In this document: piece by piece, positions 23,801-32,520 of the stretch
Layout: the number at the start of each line of letters is the position of its first letter
Numbering within the stretch: the stretch's first letter is position 1
Assembly (NCBI GenBank): GCA_047639555.1
Contig: JBLIOE010000020.1
Location: 5,703 to 69,702, forward strand
From: JAJRXC01 sp047639555
GTDB taxonomy: Bacteria > Actinomycetota > Acidimicrobiia > Acidimicrobiales > Aldehydirespiratoraceae
DNA length: 64,000 nt
Direction of reading: 5' to 3'
Translations under genes and position numbers: made by a program
Notes under the pieces: model-generated
The model's database searches: none
The model's input: only the letters and a program-made list of their open reading frames with translations
What the model was told of the DNA's origin: nothing

Positions 23801-24444
23801 CGCTTCCGATTCTGCTCCACGCGGCCCTCGTCCACTGCGATCCGGCGATCGCCGCGGTCGGCGTCATCGGGATCGTGGGTCACCCAGAGAACCATCGAGT
23901 GTGGTGCGGTGATGATGAGTTCGCGGAGTGTGCCCCGCGACTCCTCATCGGTCGCGGCGAGCGGCTCATCGAGCAGAAGGATGTCGGCCGGCGTGGCGAG
24001 TGCTCGCGCCAGGGCCACCCGTTGTTGCTGGCCGACGCTGAGTTGTGTCGGGCGACTGGATGCCTGCTCGTACAAGCCGACGGTGGCCAGTTGAGTCTGC
24101 GCCTGAGTTGAGGCTGCGGCCCTTTTGATGCCGCGACGACGGAGGGGAAATGCGACGTTGTCGCGAGCGCTCAGGTGGGGGAACAACCGATGGTCTTGGA
24201 ACACGTAGGCGATGGAGCGTTGATGAGGCGGGACGAAGGTGCCGGCCGCATCGTCCATCGTGTGTCCATCAATGGTGAGCTGGCCCGCGTCAAGCCGTTC
24301 GAGGCCGGCGATGAGTCGCAAGAGGCTGGTCTTCCCGGCACCATTCGCGCCGGTGATCATGGTGAGGCCTGCTTCGAGCGAGAGATCGAGCTGCAGTGAG
24401 AGGTCGCCCCGTTGCATCTGGCCGGAGACCTTGATGGAGCTCAT
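23797..24444 (-). CDS. modC: Molybdate-type ABC transporter ATPase (ModC-like)
   Basis: 215 residues from ATG 24444. Walker A is GANGAGKTSLLRL, signature LSVGQQQRVALARAL, Walker B ILLLDEPLAATDE and switch WVTHD. It is shorter than full ModC (about 350 residues) because the C-terminal TOBE/MOP domain is missing. A TOBE domain is present instead in the regulator at 25930-26319. The overlapping ModB- and ModA-like genes just upstream make molybdate or tungstate import the likely function. Confidence 0.82.
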   Translation of the reverse strand: MSSIKVSGQMQRGDLSLQLDLSLEAGLTMITGANGAGKTSLLRLIAGLERLDAGQLTIDGHTMDDAAGTFVPPHQRSIAYVFQDHRLFPHLSARDNVAFPLRRRGIKRAAASTQAQTQLATVGLYEQASSRPTQLSVGQQQRVALARALATPADILLLDEPLAATDEESRGTLRELIITAPHSMVLWVTHDPDDADRGDRRIAVDEGRVEQNRKR

Positions 24445-25229
24445 CGGGCGAACCACTTCCCGCGCAGTGCAATCAAGACGGTAAGACTGACGGCGAGGAG
24501 AAGAACGCTGATCGCCACCGCCGATTCGGGATCGCTCTCAAGAGCAAGAAATGTCTCGAGTGGAAGGGTGCGAGTGCGCCCGCCGAGACTTCCGGCGAAA
24601 GTGATCGTTGCACCGAACTCGCCCAATGCCCGGGCCCACGACAGGGCGAGGCCCGCCGCGATCGCACCCCGCTGCGTCGGCAGCGTGACGTGCATGAAGG
24701 TCGCCCAGGGTGACGCACCAACGGTGGCGGCCGCCTCGTCCAGGTTGGTGCCTTGTTCGCGAAGCGAGGATTCGAGTGTCGTGATGAAGAAGGGAAGCGC
24801 CACGAACGTCGCAGCGACGATGGCACCGGCCGTTGTGAAGGGCAGGGTGATCCCGAGGCCGCGGTCGAGCCATTCGCCGAAGAAGCCGCGGCGGCCGAGT
24901 GCGAAGAGCAATGCGGTGCCGCCAACGACGGGCGGCAACACCATCGGCAAGAGCACGAAGGCCCGGAGTACGCCGATGCCTCGTCGCTCGCTGTGAGCCA
25001 GGACCCACGCAAGGGGAAGCCCGAGGATGAGGCACAAGGCCGCGGCAGATGCACTGACCACGAGCGAGACGCGCATGGCGTCGAGAACCGCATCGCTGGT
25101 GAGGCGCTCGATCAGGCTCGACCATGGGGCTTCCAGGAGAAGCCCGACGACCGGGAGCACGAGCAGCGCAACCGCGAGGACGGCGGGAACAATGAGTGGT
25201 CGCGGAATCGTTCGACGTGGGGTGGTCAT
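24441..25229 (-). CDS. modB: Molybdate-type ABC transporter permease (ModB-like)
   Basis: 262 residues with about five to six membrane spans. The typical ModB features are a cytoplasmic loop LRAFVLLPMVLPPVVGG, followed by ALGRRGFFGEWL and the EAA-like stretch ARALGEFGATITFAGSLGGRTRTLPL. The conserved G-x-x-L-P-L-A-x-x-L-A-H-S near residue 70 also fits. Both ends overlap neighbouring genes by 4 bases (ATGA), giving a translationally coupled modA-modB-modC set. Confidence 0.88.
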   Translation of the reverse strand: MTTPRRTIPRPLIVPAVLAVALLVLPVVGLLLEAPWSSLIERLTSDAVLDAMRVSLVVSASAAALCLILGLPLAWVLAHSERRGIGVLRAFVLLPMVLPPVVGGTALLFALGRRGFFGEWLDRGLGITLPFTTAGAIVAATFVALPFFITTLESSLREQGTNLDEAAATVGASPWATFMHVTLPTQRGAIAAGLALSWARALGEFGATITFAGSLGGRTRTLPLETFLALESDPESAVAISVLLLAVSLTVLIALRGKWFAR

Positions 25230-25933
25230 GGCCGTTCGAACCCGTGGCCGGTGAGCGCGGCTTGGCCGGCAGGGGAGTGGAGATAGTCGACAATGCCGAC
25301 ATCGCCATCGCCCACGCGGGCGGCCGGGTACTCCGTGGTGAAGTCGGCGAGCGTGTCGTCGTCGACCGTCTCGAGATCGAAGGCGAGTGCATCGGTGGCG
25401 TAGATCAGTCCGCCGTGGAGTTCGCCGGTGTCGATTTTGACCGTCAACGAACGAACGTTGGCCTCTTCGGTGTCGGCGAGAATCGTGATGCCGAGCGTCT
25501 CGGTGGCCTCTCGGGCCAAACGGCCGCAGGGCACCTCCGGCGCGCAGACTCCGAGCAGTAGTGACCCGTTGTCGAGATCGTCGACCGAAGCAATCTCTCC
25601 GGGGTTCCCGGGAGCAACCGCCAGCACGAGGCGGTTGCGCGCAACGATCCCCAGGTCTTCCACGACGAGACCATGGTCGCGAGCGCGCTGCATCGTCTCT
25701 TCATCGGCGGTCACGAGAACGGCGGCGTCGGCGCCGTCTTCGAGTTGCGCGACCAAACGGGCGCTGCCCGCGAAGACGAACTCGGGAGCGTCGAGGCCCT
25801 CGGCTTCCTCGGCCACTTCGCTGACGAAACTCATCGACGAGGGGAAGAACGCGAGCGACGCGTCACCGGAACCGCTCGCCCCGCATCCGCTAAGGGTCAG
25901 CGCGGCCATCGCCGCGAGCACTCCACGGTTCAT
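25226..25933 (-). CDS. modA: Molybdate-binding lipoprotein (ModA-like)
   Basis: 235 residues. A short lipoprotein signal (MNRGVLAAMAALTLSGC) places the lipid-modified cysteine at residue 17. The mature part follows ModA: FAGSARLVAQLEDGADAAVLVTAD, VARNRLVLAVAPGNP, VDDLDNGSLLLGVCAPEVPCGRLA and GLIYATDALAF. It captures molybdate or tungstate outside the membrane and delivers it to ModB. ATG 25933 overlaps the regulator stop by 4 bases. Confidence 0.86.
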   Translation of the reverse strand: MNRGVLAAMAALTLSGCGASGSGDASLAFFPSSMSFVSEVAEEAEGLDAPEFVFAGSARLVAQLEDGADAAVLVTADEETMQRARDHGLVVEDLGIVARNRLVLAVAPGNPGEIASVDDLDNGSLLLGVCAPEVPCGRLAREATETLGITILADTEEANVRSLTVKIDTGELHGGLIYATDALAFDLETVDDDTLADFTTEYPAARVGDGDVGIVDYLHSPAGQAALTGHGFERP

Positions 25934-26319
25934 GGTCTTTCGACAATGACGTTGGTCGACTTGATCGACGCGACCGCGGGTGCACCCGGTTCGAGCCCGA
26001 GTGCATCAACGGCTTCCGCAGAGATGAGCGACACGATTCGGTGCGGTCCCGCCTGGATTTCGACCTGTGCCATCACGGTGTCGCGGACGACACGAGTGAC
26101 CAGTCCGGGGAAGCGATTTCGAGCGGACACGGTGGCGGCTTCGTTGGCGGGGGCGTCGCCGAGTTCGAGAGCCAGCCGCGCCAGTTCGGTGCCTTCAACT
26201 TCGCGATGGCCACCCGCGGTGCGCGTGGTCGCGAGTCGTCCTTGGTCGGCCCAGCGGCGGACGGTGTCGGGGCTCACGCCGAGCAAACGCGCGGCGTCGC
26301 CCATTCGAAACTGATGCAT
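25930..26319 (-). CDS. HTH-TOBE molybdate-responsive regulator (ModE-like)
   Basis: 129 residues. Residues 3-60 form a MerR/excisionase-type winged helix (RMGDAARLLGVSPDTVRRWADQGRLATTRTAGGHRE). Residues about 63-127 form a single TOBE/MOP domain (NRFPGLVTRVVRDTVMAQVEIQAGPHRIVSLISAEAVDALGL), which binds molybdate. It leads the operon and its start lies almost on top of a perfect TATAAT box, so it probably controls its own promoter according to molybdate supply. Proteins of this HTH-TOBE architecture are common beside mod operons in actinobacteria. Confidence 0.85.
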   Translation of the reverse strand: MHQFRMGDAARLLGVSPDTVRRWADQGRLATTRTAGGHREVEGTELARLALELGDAPANEAATVSARNRFPGLVTRVVRDTVMAQVEIQAGPHRIVSLISAEAVDALGLEPGAPAVASIKSTNVIVERP

Positions 26320-26324
26320 GCGAG

Positions 26325-26333
26325 ATAATTATA
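26325..26333 (-). promoter_or_regulatory. -10 box (TATAAT) of the mod operon inside a small palindrome
   Basis: On the minus strand TATAAT occupies 26333-26328, eight bases before ATG 26319, so the transcript is leaderless or nearly so. The palindrome ATAATTAT (26325-26332) overlaps the box. In a G+C-rich region this A+T block stands out and could be the core of the regulator's own operator. No good -35 is seen at 17-18 bases. Confidence 0.55.
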
Positions 26334-26393
26334 GAGAAAGTCGGGCATCTGCGGGAAATTGGTCTGATCCACCGTCTCTTGACGGCCTCGTCC

Positions 26394-26399
26394 TAGCGT
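26394..26399 (+). promoter_or_regulatory. TAGCGT -10 box of the MscS gene (leaderless)
   Basis: TAGCGT ends 6 bases before ATG 26406, the spacing expected when transcription starts at the start codon. No Shine-Dalgarno is present. The same hexamer stands 8 bases before the next gene's ATG, at 27522-27527. Confidence 0.5.
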
Positions 26400-26405
26400 T
26401 CGCCT

Positions 26406-27500
26406 ATGCCTGTCGACGTCGTCCTCCATCCCGCACAAGACGCGGAGGGGCTCGCCGACGCCTGCGGCGTATCCGGCGTCTCGTATGTCTGCGAACAAGT
26501 CTTCGAATGGACGGACAGCAGATTCTTCGCGACCGCCGCTGAGTGGATGCTCGATCGGCCGATTCGGATCATGCTCATTCTGCTGGTGGCGTGGATCCTT
26601 TCGAAGGTGCTCCAGCGAGTGGTTGGTCGCTTTGTTGCGCAGGTGGCGTCGCCGGCCGATGACCGCTTCCAGGCGCTACGGGAGCGGGGCCCGGGTCGAC
26701 TGTTCATTGAGGAGACCGAAAAAAAACGAGCATCGGCCCGGGCCGAAACGATCGGGCTCGTCCTTCGAAGCATCGTCGTCTCGGCGGTGTGGATTGTCGC
26801 CACCATGCTGGTGCTCGGCCAACTCCAGATCGATCTTGCTCCCCTTATCGCCGGCGCCGGCATCGGCGGTATTGCGTTGGGCTTTGGTGCGCAGTCGATC
26901 GTGAAGGACTTCCTCTCCGGCCTGTTCATGCTCATTGAGGACCAGTACGGCGTGGGCGACATCATCGATGTTGGTGATGCCACCGGCACGGTCGAGAAGG
27001 TGTCGCTGCGGTCTACCGCGATCCGTGATGTGTATGGAACGGTCTGGCATGTCCCGAACGGCGAGATCCAGCGGGTCGGTAACTTCAGCCAGCTGTGGTC
27101 GCGGGCATTGATCGATGTTGAGGTCTCGTACGACACCGACCTCACGCTTGCTCAAGGCGTGATTCAGCGGGTCGCCGACGAGCTCTGGGAGGACCCCGAG
27201 TGGGGCGGCGATGAAGTGATGGAACGTCCAGAGGTGTGGGGCGTGCAAAGTCTCGGCGCCTCTTCGGTCGCTCTTCGCCTTGTCGTGAAGACCGAACCGT
27301 CACAGCAGTGGGCGGTCGAGCGCGAGCTGCGTCTGCGCCTGAAGACGGCACTCGACCAAGCGGGTATCGAGATTCCATTCCCGCAGCAGACGGTGTGGTT
27401 CCGTCACCAAGGTGATCACCCGATGTCACCGGCACCGGACCCGGCAACGATCGTCACCCACACCCTCGCCGATGCCCACGACGACGAGGCATCGATCTAA
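26406..27500 (+). CDS. MscS-family mechanosensitive ion channel
   Basis: 364 residues. A spanning helix near residues 52-75 (IRIMLILLVAWILSKVL), a second near 125-145, and the pore helix LAPLIAGAGIGGIALGFGAQSIVKDFLSGLFMLIEDQYGVGDII are diagnostic for MscS. The beta domain follows (GTVEKVSLRSTAIRDVYGTVWHVPNGEI). The channel opens on membrane tension to release solutes under hypo-osmotic shock. The N-terminal 35 residues, including two cysteines, are not typical. Start chosen at ATG 26406 because of the TAGCGT box 6 bases upstream. Confidence 0.92.
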   Translation: MPVDVVLHPAQDAEGLADACGVSGVSYVCEQVFEWTDSRFFATAAEWMLDRPIRIMLILLVAWILSKVLQRVVGRFVAQVASPADDRFQALRERGPGRLFIEETEKKRASARAETIGLVLRSIVVSAVWIVATMLVLGQLQIDLAPLIAGAGIGGIALGFGAQSIVKDFLSGLFMLIEDQYGVGDIIDVGDATGTVEKVSLRSTAIRDVYGTVWHVPNGEIQRVGNFSQLWSRALIDVEVSYDTDLTLAQGVIQRVADELWEDPEWGGDEVMERPEVWGVQSLGASSVALRLVVKTEPSQQWAVERELRLRLKTALDQAGIEIPFPQQTVWFRHQGDHPMSPAPDPATIVTHTLADAHDDEASI

Positions 27501-27535
27501 CGGACGAACGGCCTCCTGCTCTAGCGTCGGCACCT

Positions 27536-28621
27536 ATGAACGACGACGAGAAGGTTCTGTCCGGGGAAGCGTGGGCGGAGTTCTGTGATCAGCTGAAGGC
27601 CGCGGGCGAGTTGGTGCAGACGCGCTCCGAAGACGACCTCGACAAGGCGGAGGGGTATCGCTACCTCACTCGCCTTCTTCGCGGCGGGCTGAGCAGCTAT
27701 TTCGAGACGGGCGACTCGAAATTTCCCGTCATTCGACCAATGCCGTACCAGCTGAAGATCGGGTCAGATAACCCCGACTCGAACTACATGACTACTCCGA
27801 TTGATGGTCGGCTGAACTATCGCATCACCGGCCATCGCGGCACTGTTCACTATCTGTCCATCAGCGCGTTCGCCGGCAACTATGGGGCGGGTCAGGATCG
27901 ACTGGGTTTGATGGGGTTCATCGACGGTAACGATCTGTTGGTCGACGACGATGGCCAGGTCGAGATCTTTGTTGGTCCTACTCCACACGATCACAACTGG
28001 GTGTCGACAAGACCCGAACCGGGCAGTCTTGGTATCCGCCAGTTCTTCCTCGACCGCACCACGGAGACCGAGGCCGACCTCCACATCGAGTGCCTCGACC
28101 ATGACGAGTCACCGAAAAATCTCACCCCCGAAGGGCTGGGGAAGCAGCTGGCCGGTGCGTCAATGTTTGTGGCCGGCTGTTCGGAAATTTTCACGGGATG
28201 GGTCGACGACCTCATGGAGGAGAGCTGCAACGCGTTCACCACGAAGGCGGCGCCAATGGGCGGCGCGTGGGGCGACCCAAATCAGATCTTCCGGCATGGT
28301 GGGTTTCGGCTCGCAGAAGGCGAGGCGCTGATCATCGAGTTCACTCCGCCCGAGTGCTTCTACTGGAACTTCCAGGTGAACAATCGGTGGATGGAGAGCC
28401 TCGACTATCGCTGGCTTCCGGTCACCATCAACAAGCACACCGTTCGCCTCGAAGACGATGGATCAGTGCAGTTGGTGCTCGCCCATCGCGATCCCGGCTT
28501 CGGCACCTGGATGACTACGCACGGGCATACACACGGCACGATCGGGCTTCGGTGGAATCAGGCCGAGGAAGACGTGGAGCCCACGATTCGGTTGGTCAAC
28601 CTCGACGACGCACCATCGTGA
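27536..28621 (+). CDS. DUF1214 domain protein (paralogue 2)
   Basis: 361 residues, similar from end to end to the protein at 12805-13992. Shared landmarks are AWAEFCDQLKAAG, EGYRYLTRLL, RLNYRITGHRGTVHYLSIS, LHIECLDHD, IIEFTPPECFYWNFQVNNRWMESL and LAHRDPG. The function is unknown. A TAGCGT box (27522-27527) precedes the ATG by 8 bases, so the transcript is probably leaderless and independent of the MscS gene. The 3' end overlaps the convergent methyltransferase gene by 26 bases. Confidence 0.8.
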   Translation: MNDDEKVLSGEAWAEFCDQLKAAGELVQTRSEDDLDKAEGYRYLTRLLRGGLSSYFETGDSKFPVIRPMPYQLKIGSDNPDSNYMTTPIDGRLNYRITGHRGTVHYLSISAFAGNYGAGQDRLGLMGFIDGNDLLVDDDGQVEIFVGPTPHDHNWVSTRPEPGSLGIRQFFLDRTTETEADLHIECLDHDESPKNLTPEGLGKQLAGASMFVAGCSEIFTGWVDDLMEESCNAFTTKAAPMGGAWGDPNQIFRHGGFRLAEGEALIIEFTPPECFYWNFQVNNRWMESLDYRWLPVTINKHTVRLEDDGSVQLVLAHRDPGFGTWMTTHGHTHGTIGLRWNQAEEDVEPTIRLVNLDDAPS

Positions 28622-29258
28622 TGCCGTCGCCCACGGTGAGCTGGACCACTTCGACGCGCTCATCGGCGGCGATGAAGTCATTGAGCTTCCGTAGCGCGAT
28701 CGTGTCGTCGTCTTCGGCGCCGGAGTCGGGCAACACCGCGCCGCTCCACAGCGTGTTGTCGATCAGAATCACGCCCCGGGGTGAGAGCCGAGCGAGGATC
28801 TCCTCGTAGTAGCCCTGGTAGCCGCCCTTGTCCGCGTCGATGAAGGCAAAGTCGATCGTGGGTTCGGCCGGGAGGGCCTGCAGCGTTTCGAGCGCAGGCG
28901 CCAGCTGCAGGTCGATCTGGTCGGCAACGCCGGCTGCCTCCCAATGGGGGCGGCCGATCGAGGTCCACTCGTCGCTGATGTCGCAACAGAGCAATCGCCC
29001 ACCGGGGGCAAGGCCGCGCGCAATACACAAGGCCGAGTAGCCGGTGAACGTGCCGACCTCGACGGCGAACTTCGGCTGCATCGTGGCGGCCAAGATCGAC
29101 ATGAAGGCGCCCTGGTCCTGGCCGATCTGCATGATTGACATCACGCCGACCTTCTCGCTGGTGTCTTCAATCAGAGCTCGCTGGATGGCATCGGGACGGG
29201 TGCTGTGGGCGACGACATAGTCGGCGACCTCGGGCGTGGCGATGGAAACGCGGCTCAT
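28596..29258 (-). CDS. Class I SAM-dependent O-methyltransferase (family 3)
   Basis: 220 residues of the catechol/caffeoyl-CoA O-methyltransferase type. The SAM-binding motif is AVEVGTFTGYSAL, followed by GRLLCCDIS, FAFIDADKGGYQGYYEEIL (the metal-binding D-A-D-K) and GVILIDNTLWSGAV. It is expected to methylate a catechol-like hydroxyl with a divalent cation. ATG 29258 overlaps the stop of the VOC gene (ATGA). With the VOC protein and hydrolase it forms a three-gene operon consistent with catechol-type aromatic metabolism. Confidence 0.9.
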   Translation of the reverse strand: MSRVSIATPEVADYVVAHSTRPDAIQRALIEDTSEKVGVMSIMQIGQDQGAFMSILAATMQPKFAVEVGTFTGYSALCIARGLAPGGRLLCCDISDEWTSIGRPHWEAAGVADQIDLQLAPALETLQALPAEPTIDFAFIDADKGGYQGYYEEILARLSPRGVILIDNTLWSGAVLPDSGAEDDDTIALRKLNDFIAADERVEVVQLTVGDGITMVRRRG

Positions 29259-29956
29259 GATGCTCGTGGAGTAGGGACAGGCGGATCGGGATAGTTCATC
29301 GAGGCGGCGACATCGTCATCAGACATCGCCGCCAGGATCGCGAGTACCTCTTCGGGATACCCCATCGCGGGCTTGGTGGTGTCGAGCGGGGGCTGGGCCA
29401 TCGATCCCGGTTCGCCATTCGGATCGGCGGGTGGATTGCGATACGCGGCGAGCTCAGCGGTGCTGATCCCGGCCAGCGCGACGACCTCCGGGTCGATCCA
29501 ATTGTCGGCCGGAATGGCGGTGGCCGATGTCGCGACCTCAAGGGTCAATCCTTCCGGGCCGCCGAAGTAGATCGAGTGGCACATGCCGTGATCGACCGGA
29601 CCGAGCACGGTGACCCCATGGTCGCGAATGCGGTCACGCAATCGGAGCAGTTGGTCGAGATCGTCGGCGTTGAACGCGACGTGTTGCATTGTGCCCGGAG
29701 CCGAGGGGTCGGCCGGTGTGCCGGAGTGGGTGACACCTGGGATCGCCTCGATCTCGCCATTGGCGGCCATCTCCACGAACGCGACCGAACACGACGGGTT
29801 GAGTTCGACGAACGCATGCCAGGCCTCGACGCCATGCATCCAATACAACGCGACCAGCTTTGCGCCAAGTACCTGGGTGAAGAACTCGATCTGGGTCTTC
29901 ACACTGGCGGTGGAGATGGCGAGGTGGTGAACGCCGGTGGGTTGCGTGACGGTCAT
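29255..29956 (-). CDS. VOC (glyoxalase/extradiol dioxygenase fold) protein
   Basis: 233 residues from ATG 29956 (MTVTQPTGVHHLAIST). Two beta-alpha-beta-beta-beta modules are visible: GVHHLAISTASVKTQIEFFTQVLGAKLVAL, and later GTMQHVAFNADDLDQLLRLRDRI with SIYFGGPEGLTLEVATS. His residues in GVHHLAI and MQHVAF and a Glu in LTLEV form the usual metal-binding set. A tail of about 70 residues is not part of the fold. Glyoxalase, extradiol dioxygenase or epimerase activity is possible. One base separates it from the hydrolase gene. Confidence 0.8.
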   Translation of the reverse strand: MTVTQPTGVHHLAISTASVKTQIEFFTQVLGAKLVALYWMHGVEAWHAFVELNPSCSVAFVEMAANGEIEAIPGVTHSGTPADPSAPGTMQHVAFNADDLDQLLRLRDRIRDHGVTVLGPVDHGMCHSIYFGGPEGLTLEVATSATAIPADNWIDPEVVALAGISTAELAAYRNPPADPNGEPGSMAQPPLDTTKPAMGYPEEVLAILAAMSDDDVAASMNYPDPPVPTPRAS

Positions 29957-29957
29957 G

Positions 29958-30800
29958 TCAGTTGGCTTTCTGGTTGGCAAGCTCGACGAGTTGGCGACGG
30001 CACCACTCGGCGACGATGGGGGAGTACTCCCGCGTGTGAAACATCATCAGCTGATGCACTCCTCCCGGATGTTCGTACACCTCCACCGGCCCGCCAACAA
30101 GTGCCGCGACGGCACGCACAATGGCCGGTGCAGCAATTGGGTCGTTCTCGCCGACGGTGAAGAGAATCGGGCTCGTGTTGTCGGCGGGAGCCACGACCGG
30201 GTCGTAGGTGTAAAGCGTGGCGTACGAGGCGAGGTCGAAGTACCAACTATTGAGCGGGTCGGTTTCCTTCTGCTCGAGTGCTCCCTTGTAGCCGTAGTCC
30301 TCGTCGAGATCGAGGAAACGACGGATGTCGAAGCGGGCGGTCTCGCCGACTTCGGCCAGGATCCGCTGGCCATCGGGGGTGCGCCACGGCGACTGCAGGG
30401 CCGCATCGGTGCCGGGGACGGCGTAACCCATCAGGATCGCGCCGGCGACGTGCTCCGACGTTCCCACGAGGCCATACGCCGGCATCACGCCCAGACTGGA
30501 TCCCTTGGCAAACACCGGGAGACCGGTGAGGTCGTGGATATGGGCGGCCACTTTCGCGCCGGCCTCGACCCATTCATCGACGGTCCATTTGCCTTGACGG
30601 GTGGCCATGGCCGATCGTCCGTGACCGGGCAGATCGACGGACCACACATCAACGCCGCGGGCGGCGTGATGCCCGCAGAACTCGTCGTAGATACCGCCGT
30701 GTCCACCCATGCCGTGAATGACAAGCAACGCGTGATCGGGGTTGGGGCCTTCGAATCGGTAGGTAAACGTGCCCTCGATAATGTGTTCGGTTCTTTGCAC
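29958..30800 (-). CDS. Alpha/beta hydrolase
   Basis: 280 residues. ALLVIHGMGGHGG forms the oxyanion hole region and VDLPGHGRS the following turn. The nucleophile elbow is AKGSSLGVM (G-S-S-L-G). The acid is probably Asp in TVGENDPIAAP and the base His in HPGGVHQLMM. The fold suits monoacylglycerol lipase-like or carbon-carbon hydrolase chemistry. It leads a short operon with VOC and O-methyltransferase genes, so a ring-cleavage product is a reasonable substrate (inference). A terminator hairpin separates it from the upstream protease gene. Confidence 0.85.
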   Translation of the reverse strand: MQRTEHIIEGTFTYRFEGPNPDHALLVIHGMGGHGGIYDEFCGHHAARGVDVWSVDLPGHGRSAMATRQGKWTVDEWVEAGAKVAAHIHDLTGLPVFAKGSSLGVMPAYGLVGTSEHVAGAILMGYAVPGTDAALQSPWRTPDGQRILAEVGETARFDIRRFLDLDEDYGYKGALEQKETDPLNSWYFDLASYATLYTYDPVVAPADNTSPILFTVGENDPIAAPAIVRAVAALVGGPVEVYEHPGGVHQLMMFHTREYSPIVAEWCRRQLVELANQKAN

Positions 30801-30806
30801 GGAGAC

Positions 30807-30853
30807 CTCTCGTGGCTGGCTGTCCCCACCGTAGGGGCAGCCAGCCAGAGAGA
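30807..30853 (-). terminator. Strong hairpin terminator of the protease gene
   Basis: The arms TGGCTGGCTG(T)CCCC (30813-30827) and GGGG(C)AGCCAGCCA (30834-30847) pair around a 6-base loop with one bulge. CTCTC/GAGAG extend the stem. It begins 16 bases after the protease stop on the minus strand and ends before the hydrolase start, so it should isolate the two transcripts. Confidence 0.7.
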
Positions 30854-30868
30854 GGAATACGTTGTTCG

Positions 30869-32464
30869 CTAGATGTTGGCGATGAAGGTGGCCAACGCCT
30901 CATCGGCCGCTTCGAGGTCGCGCTGCTGTGGCGCCTGCACCTCGACTCGCACGAGATAGCCGGCATTCAGCGGAGCTGCAGCAAGGATGATGTAGTACGT
31001 GTCGGTGCCACCGCAGTTGCCGTAGATCTGCAGTGTTCCCGCATACAGCGGGTCTTCGTAGGGCTCGGAGCCGAGGTCGTCACAAACCCCCGAGAAGTCC
31101 CGCTCAAGCAGGAGCGCACCGATATCCGCCGCAGTCCGACCTGGGGCTGATTCAACGATGATGCCGGGTACCGACCAGCTGTCTTGCCAACCCGCGATGT
31201 CAGGTGAGGCCCAGATGCTTGGTCCGAAGTTTGGGTTCGGTGTGCCGTCTACTTCGGTCCAGGCTGTCGGGATCGAGACCGAGATCAGGCCCTGGTCGTC
31301 GGTGACTTCGGTATAGGAATACGGCGCACCGACGGGAGCGCTGGTGCCGGAGTCGGCGGGTCCATCAGTGTCGCCGCCCAACACGGTGGCCGCGATGAGC
31401 GGCAGTTCGATCGGATCACCGTTGATCTGGCCGCTCAGCACGAGGTCGAGCGACGGACGGTAAATCTCGACGTCCATGGTCGAGTCGTCACCCTGGGTGC
31501 GGAGCACGTCGCAATAGTCCGACATGGTGCCGTCGGTCGCGACGACGAGGTTCTCCAGAGAGATCAACACGTCGCCAGGCTCGATGCCCGCGCTGTCGGC
31601 CGGTGAGCCGCTTTCCACGCTGGAAATGAAGATGCCCGAGAGGCCGCTGTCGAACTGTTGTGCTTCGCCGTTGATGCCGATGGAGTCAACGTTGTTGCCA
31701 GCCATGAGTTGCTCGATGACCGGCCGAGCGTCCTGCGCACCAATCGCGTAGTTGGTGTTGAAATCGTCGCTACCGGCGTAGTTGATGCCGATGACTTCGC
31801 CGTTCTCGTCGACGAGCGGTCCGCCCGAGTTTCCGCCGAGAATCTGCGCGTCGTGTTGGAGCACGCCGTCAACGCTGGCCCAGCTCGATTCGCCGCCGGC
31901 ATTGGTGGAGCCGACGATGCCGCTCGTGAGGGTGAAGTCGAGGTTGTCGAAGTCGATCTCGTCGGCCGCGGGGAAGCCGGCGGAGAACACATCGAGCCCG
32001 ACCGTGATTGGGTCCTTTCGGAAGGACAGTGGCGTGTAGCCGTCGCCTTCGAGGTCGACGATCGCGAGATCGCTGCACTCGCTGACCGCCACGATGCGGG
32101 CGTTGAGTGACTCGCCATCGGAGAAGCTCACGTCGAGGGTGGCCGCGCCTTGCACCACGTGGTTGTTCGTGACCGCGAGGCCGTCTTCGGAGATCACGAA
32201 TCCGGTGCCGGTGAAGCCCGCGTTGTATGCGGCGGCACCGCCTGAGTCAATGAACGTTCCCTGGCCTTGGATCTGCACTACCGATTGTTCCACCTGCGAG
32301 ATGTTGAATACCGCAGGTGCCTCGGTCGCGGTTGTGGTGGTCGTTTCTTCGGTGGTTCCTGCTGCGGTCGTGGTCGGGGCGGTTTCTCCGCCTGGCTCGC
32401 CACCGCCGCTGCATGCGGCACTGAAAATTGCCAGCGCGAGGAACATGATCGATATACGTCGCAT
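30869..32464 (-). CDS. HtrA/DegP-like trypsin-fold lipoprotein protease with PDZ domain
   Basis: 531 residues from ATG 32464, preceded by GGGAGCTA. The lipoprotein signal IMFLALAIFSAAC places the lipidated cysteine at residue 18, then a Thr-rich linker. The serine protease triad is His102 (TNNHVVQ), Asp132 (CSDLAIVDL) and Ser213 (GGNSGGPLV). A PDZ-like module follows (GIFISSVESGSPADSAGIEPGDVLISLENL). The last 150 residues form an uncharacterised extracellular domain with WASPDIAGWQDSW and two cysteines. It probably degrades or senses misfolded proteins outside the membrane. Confidence 0.88.
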   Translation of the reverse strand: MRRISIMFLALAIFSAACSGGGEPGGETAPTTTAAGTTEETTTTTATEAPAVFNISQVEQSVVQIQGQGTFIDSGGAAAYNAGFTGTGFVISEDGLAVTNNHVVQGAATLDVSFSDGESLNARIVAVSECSDLAIVDLEGDGYTPLSFRKDPITVGLDVFSAGFPAADEIDFDNLDFTLTSGIVGSTNAGGESSWASVDGVLQHDAQILGGNSGGPLVDENGEVIGINYAGSDDFNTNYAIGAQDARPVIEQLMAGNNVDSIGINGEAQQFDSGLSGIFISSVESGSPADSAGIEPGDVLISLENLVVATDGTMSDYCDVLRTQGDDSTMDVEIYRPSLDLVLSGQINGDPIELPLIAATVLGGDTDGPADSGTSAPVGAPYSYTEVTDDQGLISVSIPTAWTEVDGTPNPNFGPSIWASPDIAGWQDSWSVPGIIVESAPGRTAADIGALLLERDFSGVCDDLGSEPYEDPLYAGTLQIYGNCGGTDTYYIILAAAPLNAGYLVRVEVQAPQQRDLEAADEALATFIANI

Positions 32465-32520
32465 GAATAGCTCCCTTTTTGTTTCGGCCATACATACATG
32501 ACGAAACGAGTTGGAGAGTG

